NCBI GenBank assembly: GCA_964577115.1
Contig: CAZNXJ010000026.1
Location: 1 to 64,000 of the forward strand
Reading direction: 5' to 3'
DNA length: 64,000 nt
Source of the DNA: CAZNXJ01 sp964577115
GTDB lineage: Bacteria; Planctomycetota; Planctomycetia; Pirellulales; Pirellulaceae
Part shown: positions 9,647 to 18,648 of the stretch, piece by piece
How the letters are laid out: each line of letters begins with the position of its first letter
How positions within the stretch are numbered: the stretch's first letter is position 1
Notes under the pieces: model-generated
The model's database searches: none
The model's input: the letters and a program-made list of their open reading frames with translations, nothing else
Told to the model about the DNA's origin: nothing
Translations under genes and position numbers: made by a program

Positions 9647-12148
9647 CTAGTGATTGAACAGGAACTCTTTCGTGTTGATCAGCGCCCAGACGATGTCTTC
9701 GTAGGCGCGCTTGGCATCGCCGGTCTTCTCGATGTGGCCCAGCGCCACCGACAGTTCGTCGGCGCTCGGTTCACGTGAGAAGCTCAGCAAATACAGCTCA
9801 CGAATCTTCGCTTCGTGCTCGCGATTGGCGTCCGCGCTCAACTTCGCGGCACGGCCGTCGCCCGCGGTCAGCTTGCCTTGGATCTCAGCCGAGTTCAGCA
9901 GGTGCAAGCTCTGCGCGAGATTCGCTTCCGACGAACGCTCGCACTCGCACGCGCTGCTCGACTCCGGCCGGCCGAAGACGGTCAGGAAGTACGAGTTGAA
10001 CCCGTTGTCCGGCAGCTGCGTCGCCCGCGTTCCCGCCGGCACGCCACCGAAACCTGTCGTCGTACCGGTGACCTGGTTGATCGCGTCCAGAAGCACCTCG
10101 GCGTTCAAACGCTTCGGATAGTAGCGCGAGAAGTTCTGCTTGTCGTCGCGGTTCCAATCGTTCGGCTCCGCGCTCAGCTGATACGTCTGCGAGCTAACGA
10201 TTGTCCGAATGAGATGCTTCAGGTCGAAGTCATGTTCGATGAAATCCTTGGCCAGCGCGTCCAGCAGGGCCGGGTTGCTAGCCGGGTTGGTCACGCGCAT
10301 GTCGTCTTCGGGGTCCACCAGACCGCGACCAAAGAAGTGCTTCCAATAGCGGTTGACGAGCGCCTTCGCGAAGAACGGATTGTCCGGATGGGACATCCAG
10401 GCGACCAGCGCCTGACGCGGGTCTTCGTGCGGGGAAACGTCGAGCGGCTCCCCACCCAAGCCGGTCGGCTTCAGCATCTCGCCCGTTTTCGGATGCTTCG
10501 CCTGGGCCTCACCCGTGCGGTGGTAAATACGATCCAGCCCCGGCTGCGTTCCCTTCTTCCGCCCGACTTGGGCGAAGAAAGCGGAGAACCCGTAGTAATC
10601 CTTCTCGCTCCATTTCTCAAACGGGTGATGGTGGCATCGAGCGCACTGGATGCGGAGCCCGAGGAATAGCTGAGCCGTATCCTCGACCTGCGCTGGTTGA
10701 TCATTCACTTCGCGATACCAGGCCACCGGCGGGTTCTGATCCGCCTGGCCGCTCGACGCGATGATGTCACCAACGAATTCGTCGTACGGTTTGTTTTGCA
10801 GGAACGAGTCACGGATCCAAGCATGGAACGCATAGGTCGCTCGGCGATCGTTTGGCGAACGCCGCTTGTTCCGCAGGATCGCGCTCCACTTGTTTGCGAA
10901 GAAGTCTGCGTAGTCGGTGCTGTTGAGCAGCCGCTCGATCAGGTGATCGCGCTTGTCGGGCCGCGTGTCCGCCAAAAAGGCCTGCGTCTCTTCCAGCGTT
11001 GGTAACCGGCCGCACAGGTCGACCGTCACACGGCGGATGAACGTCGAGTCATCACTGATCGGCGACGGCGGGAGGCCAAGATCGTTGAGCTTGCCGAACA
11101 CCAGTTCATCGATGAAATTGCGGGCCGGCGGCATGTTATCCACCGGGATGCCAAGCGGCACGGTGGCGCGGAACACGGCGACGTGGCCTTGATACCGGGC
11201 CATCACCGCGACGCTGCCGGTCAGATCCGACGTCGTCACCTTCCCGGTAATGCTGACCTCGGCCATCTCCGTATCGTTCGAATCGAACTGCGTCATCCGC
11301 GTGACGTCCTCGGTCGAACCGTCGGAGTAGCGAGCGATCACGACAAGTTGCTGATCGGCCTTGCGGCCCATGATCCGCTCTTTCGGGAAGATGTCGATCT
11401 CGACGACCTTCGGATCCGAATCGTTTCCGTACGGCGCACCTTGCTCGATCCAGCGCTTCATCAAGCGGTAAGCAGGCGAATCCACATCGATTCGGTGGCC
11501 GCCGCCGTGCGGCAGCTGAGCCGTGGCTTTCGTCAACAGAAGGCTCTGCTCGGGCGACGACAAGAACAGCCGGCGGCCTCGCGCTTCCTTAACCAGGTAC
11601 TCGTAGTCTTCCGCCGGTTCAAAGCCGAGCAGTGAGAGACGGAAACCATTCTGGCCGCCGGATTTGCCGTGGCAGCCGCCGCCGTTGCAACCGTACTTCG
11701 TAAAGATCGGGACGATTTGATTCGGGAAATTGACCGGCAAGTCGTTCACGATGTTCGTGACGGTGACGTTCAGCGTCGCATCGATCCCGGGCGCCGCCGC
11801 AATGTGAATCGTTGCATCACCCTCGTGAATCGGTGTCACATGACCGCTGGCATCAATCGCCACAATGCCTTCCGGCGTCGCGCTGTACTGTACCGAGCTG
11901 CTCAGGTCACGCTGCTGGCCGGAGGAGTAGTGGCCGGTCACAACGAGCTGCTGATACGCGTCGCGTCCGGCGAGCGTAAATCGACCGTCGGTCTGACGAC
12001 CGGTTTCCACGGAAATCGATTGGAGGGTTCCAGGATCTCCCAGACCCGGAGCCTCCGGCGTGGCCGGCGGGGACGAGTCTTCGGCGAGGGCCGAGCCCAT
12101 CACCAGCAGAGCAGCGGCGAGCGCTGCTGCGAATCGAGCCTGATGCAT
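9647..12148 (-). CDS. DUF1549/DUF1553 surface cytochrome-like protein with Ig-like (BIG2) domains
   Basis: This 833-residue exported protein has a signal peptide (MHQARFAAALAAALL..., cleavage near ALA-E). Big-2-like repeats flank a cysteine motif CNGGGCH at residues 154-160, a CX4CH site rather than CXXCH. The DUF1549 region follows, with a canonical CARCH motif in QCARCHHHPFEKW, then DUF1553 with KALVNRYWKHFFGRGLVDPEDD. This architecture is abundant in Planctomycetes and biochemically uncharacterised; c-type haem binding is inferred. AAGGA seven bases upstream favours the ATG at 12148 over one five codons earlier. A good promoter lies about 90 bases upstream. It is the first gene of the three-gene exported cluster. 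Confidence 0.9.
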   Translation of the reverse strand: MHQARFAAALAAALLVMGSALAEDSSPPATPEAPGLGDPGTLQSISVETGRQTDGRFTLAGRDAYQQLVVTGHYSSGQQRDLSSSVQYSATPEGIVAIDASGHVTPIHEGDATIHIAAAPGIDATLNVTVTNIVNDLPVNFPNQIVPIFTKYGCNGGGCHGKSGGQNGFRLSLLGFEPAEDYEYLVKEARGRRLFLSSPEQSLLLTKATAQLPHGGGHRIDVDSPAYRLMKRWIEQGAPYGNDSDPKVVEIDIFPKERIMGRKADQQLVVIARYSDGSTEDVTRMTQFDSNDTEMAEVSITGKVTTSDLTGSVAVMARYQGHVAVFRATVPLGIPVDNMPPARNFIDELVFGKLNDLGLPPSPISDDSTFIRRVTVDLCGRLPTLEETQAFLADTRPDKRDHLIERLLNSTDYADFFANKWSAILRNKRRSPNDRRATYAFHAWIRDSFLQNKPYDEFVGDIIASSGQADQNPPVAWYREVNDQPAQVEDTAQLFLGLRIQCARCHHHPFEKWSEKDYYGFSAFFAQVGRKKGTQPGLDRIYHRTGEAQAKHPKTGEMLKPTGLGGEPLDVSPHEDPRQALVAWMSHPDNPFFAKALVNRYWKHFFGRGLVDPEDDMRVTNPASNPALLDALAKDFIEHDFDLKHLIRTIVSSQTYQLSAEPNDWNRDDKQNFSRYYPKRLNAEVLLDAINQVTGTTTGFGGVPAGTRATQLPDNGFNSYFLTVFGRPESSSACECERSSEANLAQSLHLLNSAEIQGKLTAGDGRAAKLSADANREHEAKIRELYLLSFSREPSADELSVALGHIEKTGDAKRAYEDIVWALINTKEFLFNH

Positions 12149-12239
12149 GTTTGTTTCCTTCATGTTCCCGAATGCATGCTCGCTGCCGGGGAGGCAGCTC
12201 GTCCGATCGGTTCAGCGGAACCGTAGGTAGGTGCGCGGC

Positions 12240-12268
12240 ATTATCACATCTGAAAAACCAAAATGCAA
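12240..12268 (-). promoter_or_regulatory. Sigma70-like promoter for the DUF1549/DUF1553 gene
   Basis: On the minus strand, TTGCAT (12268-12263), a 17-base spacer and GATAAT (12245-12240) fit the sigma70 pattern with the optimal spacing. Transcription would start near 12233, leaving a leader of about 85 bases before the ATG at 12148. Both boxes sit in an AT-rich pocket of an otherwise GC-rich region. Confidence 0.6.
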
Positions 12269-12409
12269 CGCGCAAGCATGTGTTGATGCGATTCCGAGGC
12301 GGGTGGCGCGACGGCCGGGACCAGCAAAAAGGAATCGCGAAAAGGGGCGGGTACGGGCGAGTTTCGCGGCGAAGACGGCTGCGGGCATCCATTGCGGACG
12401 CGCGCGGCC

Positions 12410-13063
12410 TTAGAACTGGGCCTCGGAACGAAGGGCTTCGGGGAGCCGCCGCAGGAACTCGTCACGCGAGATGGTGACGGCGCCGAGCCGTTCTAGATGC
12501 GGTGTCGGCAGCTGTACGTCAAATAGCCGAAAGCCTTGTTGTCGCAGGTGTTCGGCGAGCAGTACGAGGGCTGCTTTCGAGGCGTCCCGGCGGCGGTGAA
12601 ACATCGATTCCCCCGCGAAGTAGCCGCCGAGCGCAATGCCGTACAGACCGCCGACCAACACGCCGTCGTGCCGGACCTCAATGCTATGCGCGATCCCGCG
12701 GCGGTGGAGTTCCGTGTACGCGCGCTCCATGGACGGCGTGATCCAAGTGGCTCGGCCCCCGCGATCCGCACAATGATGCACGACCGCCGAGAATTCCTGA
12801 TCGAGCGTCCAGGTGAATTCGCCGCGCCGTAGGCGCCGAGCGAGCCGGCGCGAGACGTGGACGCCATCGAGCGGCATGATGGCGCGCGGATCGGGGCTGA
12901 ACCAGGCGAGCACTTCACGGCGGCCCTCCACAACCGGCCAGGGGAAGATGCCGTGCGAATAAGCGTCGATCAGCCAGTCGGGCGTCAGCTGCCCGCCGAT
13001 ACGTACGAGGCCCGACGCGGGGGCATCGCGAGCCGGAGGGAATCGCGAAGCGCGGAATTCCAT
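12410..13063 (-). CDS. aat: Leucyl/phenylalanyl-tRNA--protein transferase
   Basis: This cytoplasmic enzyme transfers Leu or Phe from aminoacyl-tRNA to proteins with N-terminal Arg or Lys, marking them for ClpS/ClpAP in the N-degron pathway. Family signatures are all present: AYSHGIFPWP near the N-terminus, WFSPDPRAIMPL, and the core GGLYGIALGGYFAGESMF followed by DASKAALVLLAEHL. DVQLPTPHLERLGA lies near the C-terminus. The length (217 residues) is normal. It starts 18 bases after the HtrA-like protease stop, so protease and N-degron enzyme are probably co-transcribed. No good Shine-Dalgarno is seen, which fits translational coupling. Confidence 0.95.
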   Translation of the reverse strand: MEFRASRFPPARDAPASGLVRIGGQLTPDWLIDAYSHGIFPWPVVEGRREVLAWFSPDPRAIMPLDGVHVSRRLARRLRRGEFTWTLDQEFSAVVHHCADRGGRATWITPSMERAYTELHRRGIAHSIEVRHDGVLVGGLYGIALGGYFAGESMFHRRRDASKAALVLLAEHLRQQGFRLFDVQLPTPHLERLGAVTISRDEFLRRLPEALRSEAQF

Positions 13064-13081
13064 TTAATTCATGCCGAGCTT

Positions 13082-14323
13082 CTATTCGAACACGGGGCGC
13101 TCGCCAACGGCGACGTTCAGCATGATTTCTTCGCCGCTGCGCAAGACGACGACAGTTGCTTCAGAACCAATTTGCGTGCGGGCCACGAGCCGACTGAGCG
13201 TGGTGGGATTCACGACTTCATTGCCATTCCAGCGAACAATCACGTCACCCTGACGAATGCCGGCACGCGCGGCAGGCGAAGGATGGGGCCCCTCGTTAAC
13301 CACATTGACGACCAGCGCGCCATACGGCTGGGGAAGTCCCAGCCGGTCGGCAGTTTCCGGGGTGACGTCGCCCATTTGGACACCGAGCCATCCGCGAACG
13401 ACGTGTCCGTCGCGGCGCAGCCGCTCGACCACCTCATAGGCCACGCTGCTCGGCACGGCGAAGCTAATCCCTTGGTAATAGTCTCCCACGATGGCCGTGT
13501 TGATCCCGATGACTCGCCCCTGCTCGTCAACCAACGGCCCACCGCTGTTGCCGGGGTTCACGGCCGCGTCGGTCTGGAGAAAGTCCTGGTACGCGGTGCC
13601 GGCCATTCCCGCGCGGTTTTTGCCACTTAGGATGCCGAACGTGACGGTGCGCTGGAGGCCGAACGGGCTACCGCACGCCCAAACCAGCGAGCCCACTTCG
13701 AGCGCGTCACTGTCACCCCATTCCGCGGGAATCAGGCCGGAAGCGTCGACTTTGAGCAATGCGAGATCCGTATCCGGGTCGGTGCCGACGATTTGAGCTC
13801 CGACACGCCGCCCGTCGCTCAGCCCAACTTCGATCTCCGTCGCCCCTTTTATCACGTGCAGATTGGTTACGACGTAGCCTTCCTCGTCCACGATGACGCC
13901 CGAACCCTGCCCGGAGGTGTCGTGATGCTCGGGGAAAAAGCCAATATTTTTGTCGGCAATGACCGGTGAGCGATTGGTCACGTTGATGTGCACGACGCTC
14001 GGCGACACCTTCTGCGAGACCAGTTGGTAGGCGTGCGAGAGGGCACTGAGCGGTGAGGAAGCCAGGTGCTGCTGAGCCAGTTCGTGCTGAGCTCGCTGGC
14101 GGCCCCGCGTGATGGAATACTGGATTTCCTCCGCGAAGCGGGGAACCGCATAGCGGACGCCTACCATGCAGGCGAGCACGACGAGCAACCAGATGATGCG
14201 CAGCGGGTTTTCACGAGCCGGCGCGGCGGCCTCAGGTTCGAGAGGCACTTCGCGCGGAACAGCGGTCAGGGCCTTGGGCGCCTGTGGGACACGCTCGGGC
14301 GGCGCAATCTTGATCTCGTACAT
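13082..14323 (-). CDS. HtrA/Deg-type membrane-anchored serine protease (S1C family)
   Basis: This 413-residue envelope protease has a short cytoplasmic N-terminus, one membrane helix at residues 41-60, then a trypsin-like domain. The catalytic triad is visible: His156 in VTNLHVIKG, Asp186 in DTDLALLKV and Ser260 in NPGNSGGPL. A single PDZ domain follows (GWLGVQMGDVTP to the C-terminus). One PDZ and an uncleaved anchor resemble DegS or actinobacterial/planctomycete HtrA more than two-PDZ DegP. The start at 14323 is chosen because sequence upstream of MYEIKIAPPE is Arg/Ala-rich and not protein-like. It heads a two-gene unit with aat. Confidence 0.92.
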   Translation of the reverse strand: MYEIKIAPPERVPQAPKALTAVPREVPLEPEAAAPARENPLRIIWLLVVLACMVGVRYAVPRFAEEIQYSITRGRQRAQHELAQQHLASSPLSALSHAYQLVSQKVSPSVVHINVTNRSPVIADKNIGFFPEHHDTSGQGSGVIVDEEGYVVTNLHVIKGATEIEVGLSDGRRVGAQIVGTDPDTDLALLKVDASGLIPAEWGDSDALEVGSLVWACGSPFGLQRTVTFGILSGKNRAGMAGTAYQDFLQTDAAVNPGNSGGPLVDEQGRVIGINTAIVGDYYQGISFAVPSSVAYEVVERLRRDGHVVRGWLGVQMGDVTPETADRLGLPQPYGALVVNVVNEGPHPSPAARAGIRQGDVIVRWNGNEVVNPTTLSRLVARTQIGSEATVVVLRSGEEIMLNVAVGERPVFE

Positions 14324-14866
14324 ATGCGGGTATCGACGAGAAGTTAGGAACGGAAAAGCCCACGAACGAGCCGCGACGTGGTTCCATGCTAATTGCCGAC
14401 GTGACCGCGGAGCCGCGTTACTCGCCCCGAATGTCGTTATACGTAGCGCCCTGGCGGCGGTCAAATTGGCTGTATCGGTTGCGCGGTCAGCCGCGGCGGC
14501 CGCGCGGGACGGCGTGCTGCCGGACACTCGACGAATGGCCTCGCGGCAACTTTCGGAAAGCAAACGCCGCACCGTACAATGCGGTTACTCGTCCGCGTTG
14601 GCGGCGAGTCCGCGGCCGCCGAAGCGTCGCGATGGCGACCGAATATCCTGGCCCTCGGGCGCGACGCAACTTGGCCTACTAACGACAAACGCTGCGGCGT
14701 GTTAACTTCTGTTGACCTGCGGTCGCGAGGCTCGCTACAATCCCGCCTCGTGCTATGGACGGCACATCTGCCCGGTTGACCCAGAACCGGCGGCAGCTTG
14801 ATCGGAGAAGTGACACTCCGGCCGTGGTCTTGCCATCCCGCAGGCCTCTAGCCCCAGGAGTCGCCG
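14324..14866. other. 543-base divergent intergenic region between htrA-like gene and dnaG
   Basis: I see no gene here. It holds the dnaG promoter at 14712-14741 and presumably the control region of the htrA-aat pair. Several short open frames are Arg-rich and overlap on both strands, the usual sign of non-coding GC-rich DNA. Confidence 0.6.
14712..14741 (+). promoter_or_regulatory. Sigma70-like promoter upstream of dnaG
   Basis: TTGACC (14712-14717), an 18-base spacer and TACAAT (14736-14741) give five of six matches in both boxes. The predicted start near 14748 leaves a leader of about 120 bases before the GTG at 14867. It probably drives the dnaG-rpoD unit. Confidence 0.65.
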
Positions 14867-16690
14867 GTGTCCTTCGGAGCATTTGACGACGCCAAGGAAC
14901 AGGTACGCCAGTCGGTCGATATTGTTGAGGTCCTGCGCAATTACATGGATCTCCGACCGCAAGGACGTGATCTGGTCGGCCTTTGTCCCTGGCACGATGA
15001 TTCCCGGCCCAGCCTGCGCGTTAATCGCGAGCGGCAGTACTGGAAGTGCTGGGTCTGCAACGTCGGCGGCGACGTGTTCAGCTTTATCATGCGCCGCGAG
15101 GGCGTGGGGTTCCGCGAGGCGCTCGAGATGCTCGCCGAACGCGCGGGCGTTGTGTTGCCGAGTGCTCGCCCGGCGGCTCCCGGCAGTCCCGACGACAAAC
15201 GCACGCTCTATCAGGCCGCCGCGTGGGCCGAAGAGCAGTTTCACCGCTATCTATTGCAAGCGCCCGAAGCCGAACCCGCTCGGCGCTATATCGCGGAACG
15301 CCAAATCAACAGCGAGAGCGTCCGGCGCTATCGCCTCGGCTTCTCGCCGAACTCCTGGCAGTGGCTGCTCGACCGCGCAAAGGGAACTCCGTATTCCCCG
15401 CAAGTGCTCGAGGCCCTCGGGCTCGCCAGCCGCAGCAGCCGCAGCGGCAACTACTTCGACTTCTTTCGCGGCCGGCTGATCTTCCCGATTCGCGACTCGC
15501 AGTCGCGTCCCGTCGCGTTTGGAGCGCGCCACCTGCCCGGCATTACTCAAGGCGACGGCCCCAAATACATCAACTCGACGGAAACCCGCCTCTATCGAAA
15601 GAGCGAGCAGTTCTACGGCCTGGACGTGGTGCGGCATTATGTCGAGAAGCATCGCCGGATCAGCATCGTCGAGGGCTATACCGACGTTATCCTGTCCGTC
15701 CAGCATGGCATCGAGGACGTCGTCGCGGTGTGCGGAACCGCACTGACCGAACAACACTTGCGACTGCTGAAACGCTATGCCGATGTGGTGACGCTGATCC
15801 TCGACGGCGATGCGGCTGGGCAGAACCAGTCGAACCGCATCCTCGAGATGTTCATTGCCGAGCAGCTCGATCTGCGCGTGCTCACGCTGCCCGACGGCCT
15901 CGATCCGGCGGATTATCTTGCGCGTTATGGAGCCGAGTCGTTTCGCGAGCTTGCGGAGGGAGCCGTCGACGCGCTGGATTACAAGATCCGCAATCTGTTG
16001 CAGGGGCTCGATCCGAGTCGCGATACGCACCGGGCGAACCAGGCGCTGGAAGAGATTCTCCGAGTCGTCTCGCTGGCGCCCGCCTCGAATTCGCTCGCGG
16101 CCGCTCGACTGCGCGAGCAGCAGATCATTGCCCGGTTGGCGCGGCTGTTCCACGTCCTCGAACCGCAACTGCATGCCCGTTTGGCCGAGCTGCGCCAAAC
16201 CCGCCGAACAACGAGCAAGCCGGTCGCGCCGCTCGCCGAACCACGCTGGACATGTCGGTCACTGCCGGCCTGGGACTGTGAGCTGCTGGCGATTCTGTGT
16301 GTTGCTCCGGAGCTAACCGGCGCGATGAGCGAAGCGTTCGCTCCGTCGCTCGTCGAGTCCCCGCCGGCCCGCCAGATATACGAATTGTTTCTCGAGCTTT
16401 TTCGCAGCGGGCAAACCCCCGATGCCCAGACTGTGATGAGCCGCATAGAAGATCTCGACCTCCAGTCGCTGCTCGTGGAACTTATCGAGCAGGCCGACGA
16501 GAAGGCCGAACGTTCCGAACAAACTCCGAGCGAACGGCTTGAAGAACTCAAGCTCAGCTACCAGCGCCGGCAACAGGAGCTGGATCGGCGCCGCCGCTTG
16601 ACGGCGCTCCAACAGAACTTGGACTCTCAAGAAGAGCTTCGCGTATTAGAGGAGATGATCGAGCTTACTCGCCAGCGACAAGGCTTTTGA
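14867..16690 (+). CDS. dnaG: DNA primase
   Basis: DnaG makes RNA primers for replication at the fork with the DnaB helicase. The N-terminal CHC2 zinc finger has Cys40, His43, Cys61 and Cys64 (CPWH...CWVC). The catalytic core with TOPRIM motifs IVEGYTDVI and LILDGDAAGQ follows. The C-terminal region rich in long helices (to residue 607) would contact DnaB. The start is GTG with CAGGAG six bases upstream. It lies directly before rpoD, the classical dnaG-rpoD macromolecular-synthesis arrangement, with 122 bases between the coding regions. The length is normal. Confidence 0.97.
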   Translation: MSFGAFDDAKEQVRQSVDIVEVLRNYMDLRPQGRDLVGLCPWHDDSRPSLRVNRERQYWKCWVCNVGGDVFSFIMRREGVGFREALEMLAERAGVVLPSARPAAPGSPDDKRTLYQAAAWAEEQFHRYLLQAPEAEPARRYIAERQINSESVRRYRLGFSPNSWQWLLDRAKGTPYSPQVLEALGLASRSSRSGNYFDFFRGRLIFPIRDSQSRPVAFGARHLPGITQGDGPKYINSTETRLYRKSEQFYGLDVVRHYVEKHRRISIVEGYTDVILSVQHGIEDVVAVCGTALTEQHLRLLKRYADVVTLILDGDAAGQNQSNRILEMFIAEQLDLRVLTLPDGLDPADYLARYGAESFRELAEGAVDALDYKIRNLLQGLDPSRDTHRANQALEEILRVVSLAPASNSLAAARLREQQIIARLARLFHVLEPQLHARLAELRQTRRTTSKPVAPLAEPRWTCRSLPAWDCELLAILCVAPELTGAMSEAFAPSLVESPPARQIYELFLELFRSGQTPDAQTVMSRIEDLDLQSLLVELIEQADEKAERSEQTPSERLEELKLSYQRRQQELDRRRRLTALQQNLDSQEELRVLEEMIELTRQRQGF

Positions 16691-16800
16691 GGTGCTCACG
16701 GACGGGTTCCCGTCTTGTCGTCGAACTCCGCTTGCCGACCCACTTTGCTCAAGCGGCAGTTCGAAGTTTGCTTTCCCGCAACGGCGCACGAGGCGCGTCG

Positions 16801-16807
16801 AGGAGGT
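16801..16807 (+). promoter_or_regulatory. Ribosome binding site that fixes the rpoD start
   Basis: AGGAGGT lies five bases before GTG at 16813. It decides the start against an open frame running back to 16687, whose first 42 codons are Arg-rich and do not resemble sigma factors. Confidence 0.85.
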
Positions 16808-16812
16808 ATTTG

Positions 16813-18456
16813 GTGAATCAGCTGGAGAAAGACCTGAAGGTCCTGATCAACAAGGGCAAGGCCCAGGGCTATTTGACTTACGACGAGGTGAATGACTATT
16901 TGCCGGACGATGACCTCAGTCCGGAGAAGCTCGACAACCTGCTGATCGCTCTCGACGAGTCGGGAGTCGAACTGGTCGAGAAGCCGCGCATCATCAACTT
17001 CGCCGAGGCGGCGGAAAACCTGAAGCGCGATAAGGCAGAGAAAGAAACGCCGCTGCCGCCGGCGGACAGCCCGAAACCGAGCGACGATCCGATCCGGATG
17101 TATTTGAGCCAGATGGCCGAGCTGCCGCTGCTGGCTCGCGAGGAAGAAATCGCGCTCGCCAAAAAAATCGAGGTCAGCCGCCGGCGCTTTCGTCGCTCGG
17201 TGCTGGGCTGCGATTTCGCCATGCGCAGCGCCGTCGATACGCTGGCGAAAGTGCATGCGGGCGAGCTGCCGTTTGATCGGACGATCAAGGTGTCGCTGAC
17301 CGAACGGCTTACCAAGGAGCAGATCCAGGCCCGGATGCCGCACAACCTGAAGACGCTCAAGCGGCTGCTGGAAGAGAACCAGCGCGACTTCGAAAAGCTG
17401 ATCCGCACTTCGACCAGCGACGAAGAACGAGCGGCAGCGCGGCAGGCATTCGTACGCCGGCGCCGCAAATGCCTGCTGCTCGTCGAAGAGCTGAGCCTGC
17501 GGACGCGGCGCGTGCAGCCGCTGATGCGGCAGCTCGAGGAGTTCTCGCAGCGGATGGACGAGATCCGCCGGCGCCTCCGGGAAATCGGCAACGATCCGCT
17601 CGCGAGCGAACGGCGGGCCAACCTGCGGCGCGAACTGCGCGACTTGATGCGGCTTACGCAGGAGAGCCCGCGCAGCCTGCGGAAACGGTGCGAAGCATTC
17701 CGCCAGCAGTTCAACGACTACGAGCAGGTGAAGCGGCAGTTGTCGAGCGGCAACCTGCGTTTGGTCGTGTCGATTGCCAAGAAGTATCGCAATCGCGGGC
17801 TGAGCTTCCTCGATCTGATTCAGGAAGGCAACACGGGCCTGATGCGCGCGGTGGACAAGTACGAATACCGCCGCGGCTTCAAGTTCTCGACGTATGCCAC
17901 GTGGTGGATCCGTCAAGCTATCACGCGGGCCATCGCCGATCAGGCGCGGACGATTCGCATTCCGGTGCACATGATCGATGTGCTTTCCAAGCTGCGAAAT
18001 ATTCAGAAGAGGCTCTTGCAAGAACTGCGGCGGGAACCGACAACAGAAGAGGTTGCCGAAGCGTCGGGACTGGCGTTGGAAGAAGTTCGCCGAGTGCTCG
18101 ACATCGGCCGCCACCCGGTCAGTCTCGATCGGCCGATCGGGGACGGGGAGGATTGTACGTTTGGCGAGTTCATCGAGGATTCGTCCTGCGACAATCCTGT
18201 GAAAAACGCCAACAATGAGATTCTGCGCGAGAAGATCGAGGGCCTGCTCAAGACGCTTACCTATCGCGAACGTGAAATCATCCGATTGCGATACGGGTTG
18301 GGGGATGGGTATACCTACACACTGGAAGAGGTTGGCCGCATCTTCAAGGTCACGCGCGAACGGGTCCGGCAGATCGAAGCCAAGGCGGTTCGCAAGCTGC
18401 AGCATCCGGTTCGCAGTTGCCAATTGGAAGGCTTCCTGCGAAACGTGGCCGGCTAA
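16813..18456 (+). CDS. rpoD: Primary sigma factor RpoD (sigma70)
   Basis: This 547-residue housekeeping sigma subunit of RNA polymerase recognises -10/-35 promoters. Region 1.1-like sequence opens the protein (LEKDLKVLINKGKAQGYLTYDEVNDYLPDD, split here: LEKDLKVLINKGK and YLTYDEVNDYLP). Region 1.2 contains MYLSQMAELPLLAREEE. Region 2 includes NLRLVVSIAKKYRNRGL, LDLIQEGN and FSTYATWWIRQAI. Region 3 has TIRIPVHM, and region 4 ends with the helix-turn-helix TRERVRQIEAKAVRKL. An Arg-rich non-conserved spacer lies between regions 1.2 and 2, as in other group 1 sigmas. The start is GTG with a near-perfect Shine-Dalgarno. A strong intrinsic terminator follows at 18497. Confidence 0.97.
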   Translation: MNQLEKDLKVLINKGKAQGYLTYDEVNDYLPDDDLSPEKLDNLLIALDESGVELVEKPRIINFAEAAENLKRDKAEKETPLPPADSPKPSDDPIRMYLSQMAELPLLAREEEIALAKKIEVSRRRFRRSVLGCDFAMRSAVDTLAKVHAGELPFDRTIKVSLTERLTKEQIQARMPHNLKTLKRLLEENQRDFEKLIRTSTSDEERAAARQAFVRRRRKCLLLVEELSLRTRRVQPLMRQLEEFSQRMDEIRRRLREIGNDPLASERRANLRRELRDLMRLTQESPRSLRKRCEAFRQQFNDYEQVKRQLSSGNLRLVVSIAKKYRNRGLSFLDLIQEGNTGLMRAVDKYEYRRGFKFSTYATWWIRQAITRAIADQARTIRIPVHMIDVLSKLRNIQKRLLQELRREPTTEEVAEASGLALEEVRRVLDIGRHPVSLDRPIGDGEDCTFGEFIEDSSCDNPVKNANNEILREKIEGLLKTLTYREREIIRLRYGLGDGYTYTLEEVGRIFKVTRERVRQIEAKAVRKLQHPVRSCQLEGFLRNVAG

Positions 18457-18496
18457 CACCCGGCGCGGTTCACTTCTCGCTCGGCGCGCATCCCAC

Positions 18497-18528
18497 GGCC
18501 GTTGGTCCTCGGACCAGCGGCCTTTTTT
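18497..18528 (+). terminator. Intrinsic terminator after rpoD
   Basis: A 12-bp stem (18497-18508 with 18511-18522, one G-T wobble, GGCC...GGCC) with a tight loop is directly followed by six T residues at 18523-18528. It lies 40 bases after the rpoD stop and separates rpoD from the zinc-ribbon gene. Confidence 0.88.
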
Positions 18529-18648
18529 CATGGCCGACTTGCCAAGGGCCCGCGAGTGTGTTCGGATCAGCGCACCGTCGTGGCTCGGCGCTAGTGCTCG
18601 CGCGAGCGGCGCTGGCGGCCCGAGTCGAGCCCGCGAGGAGACACGCTT

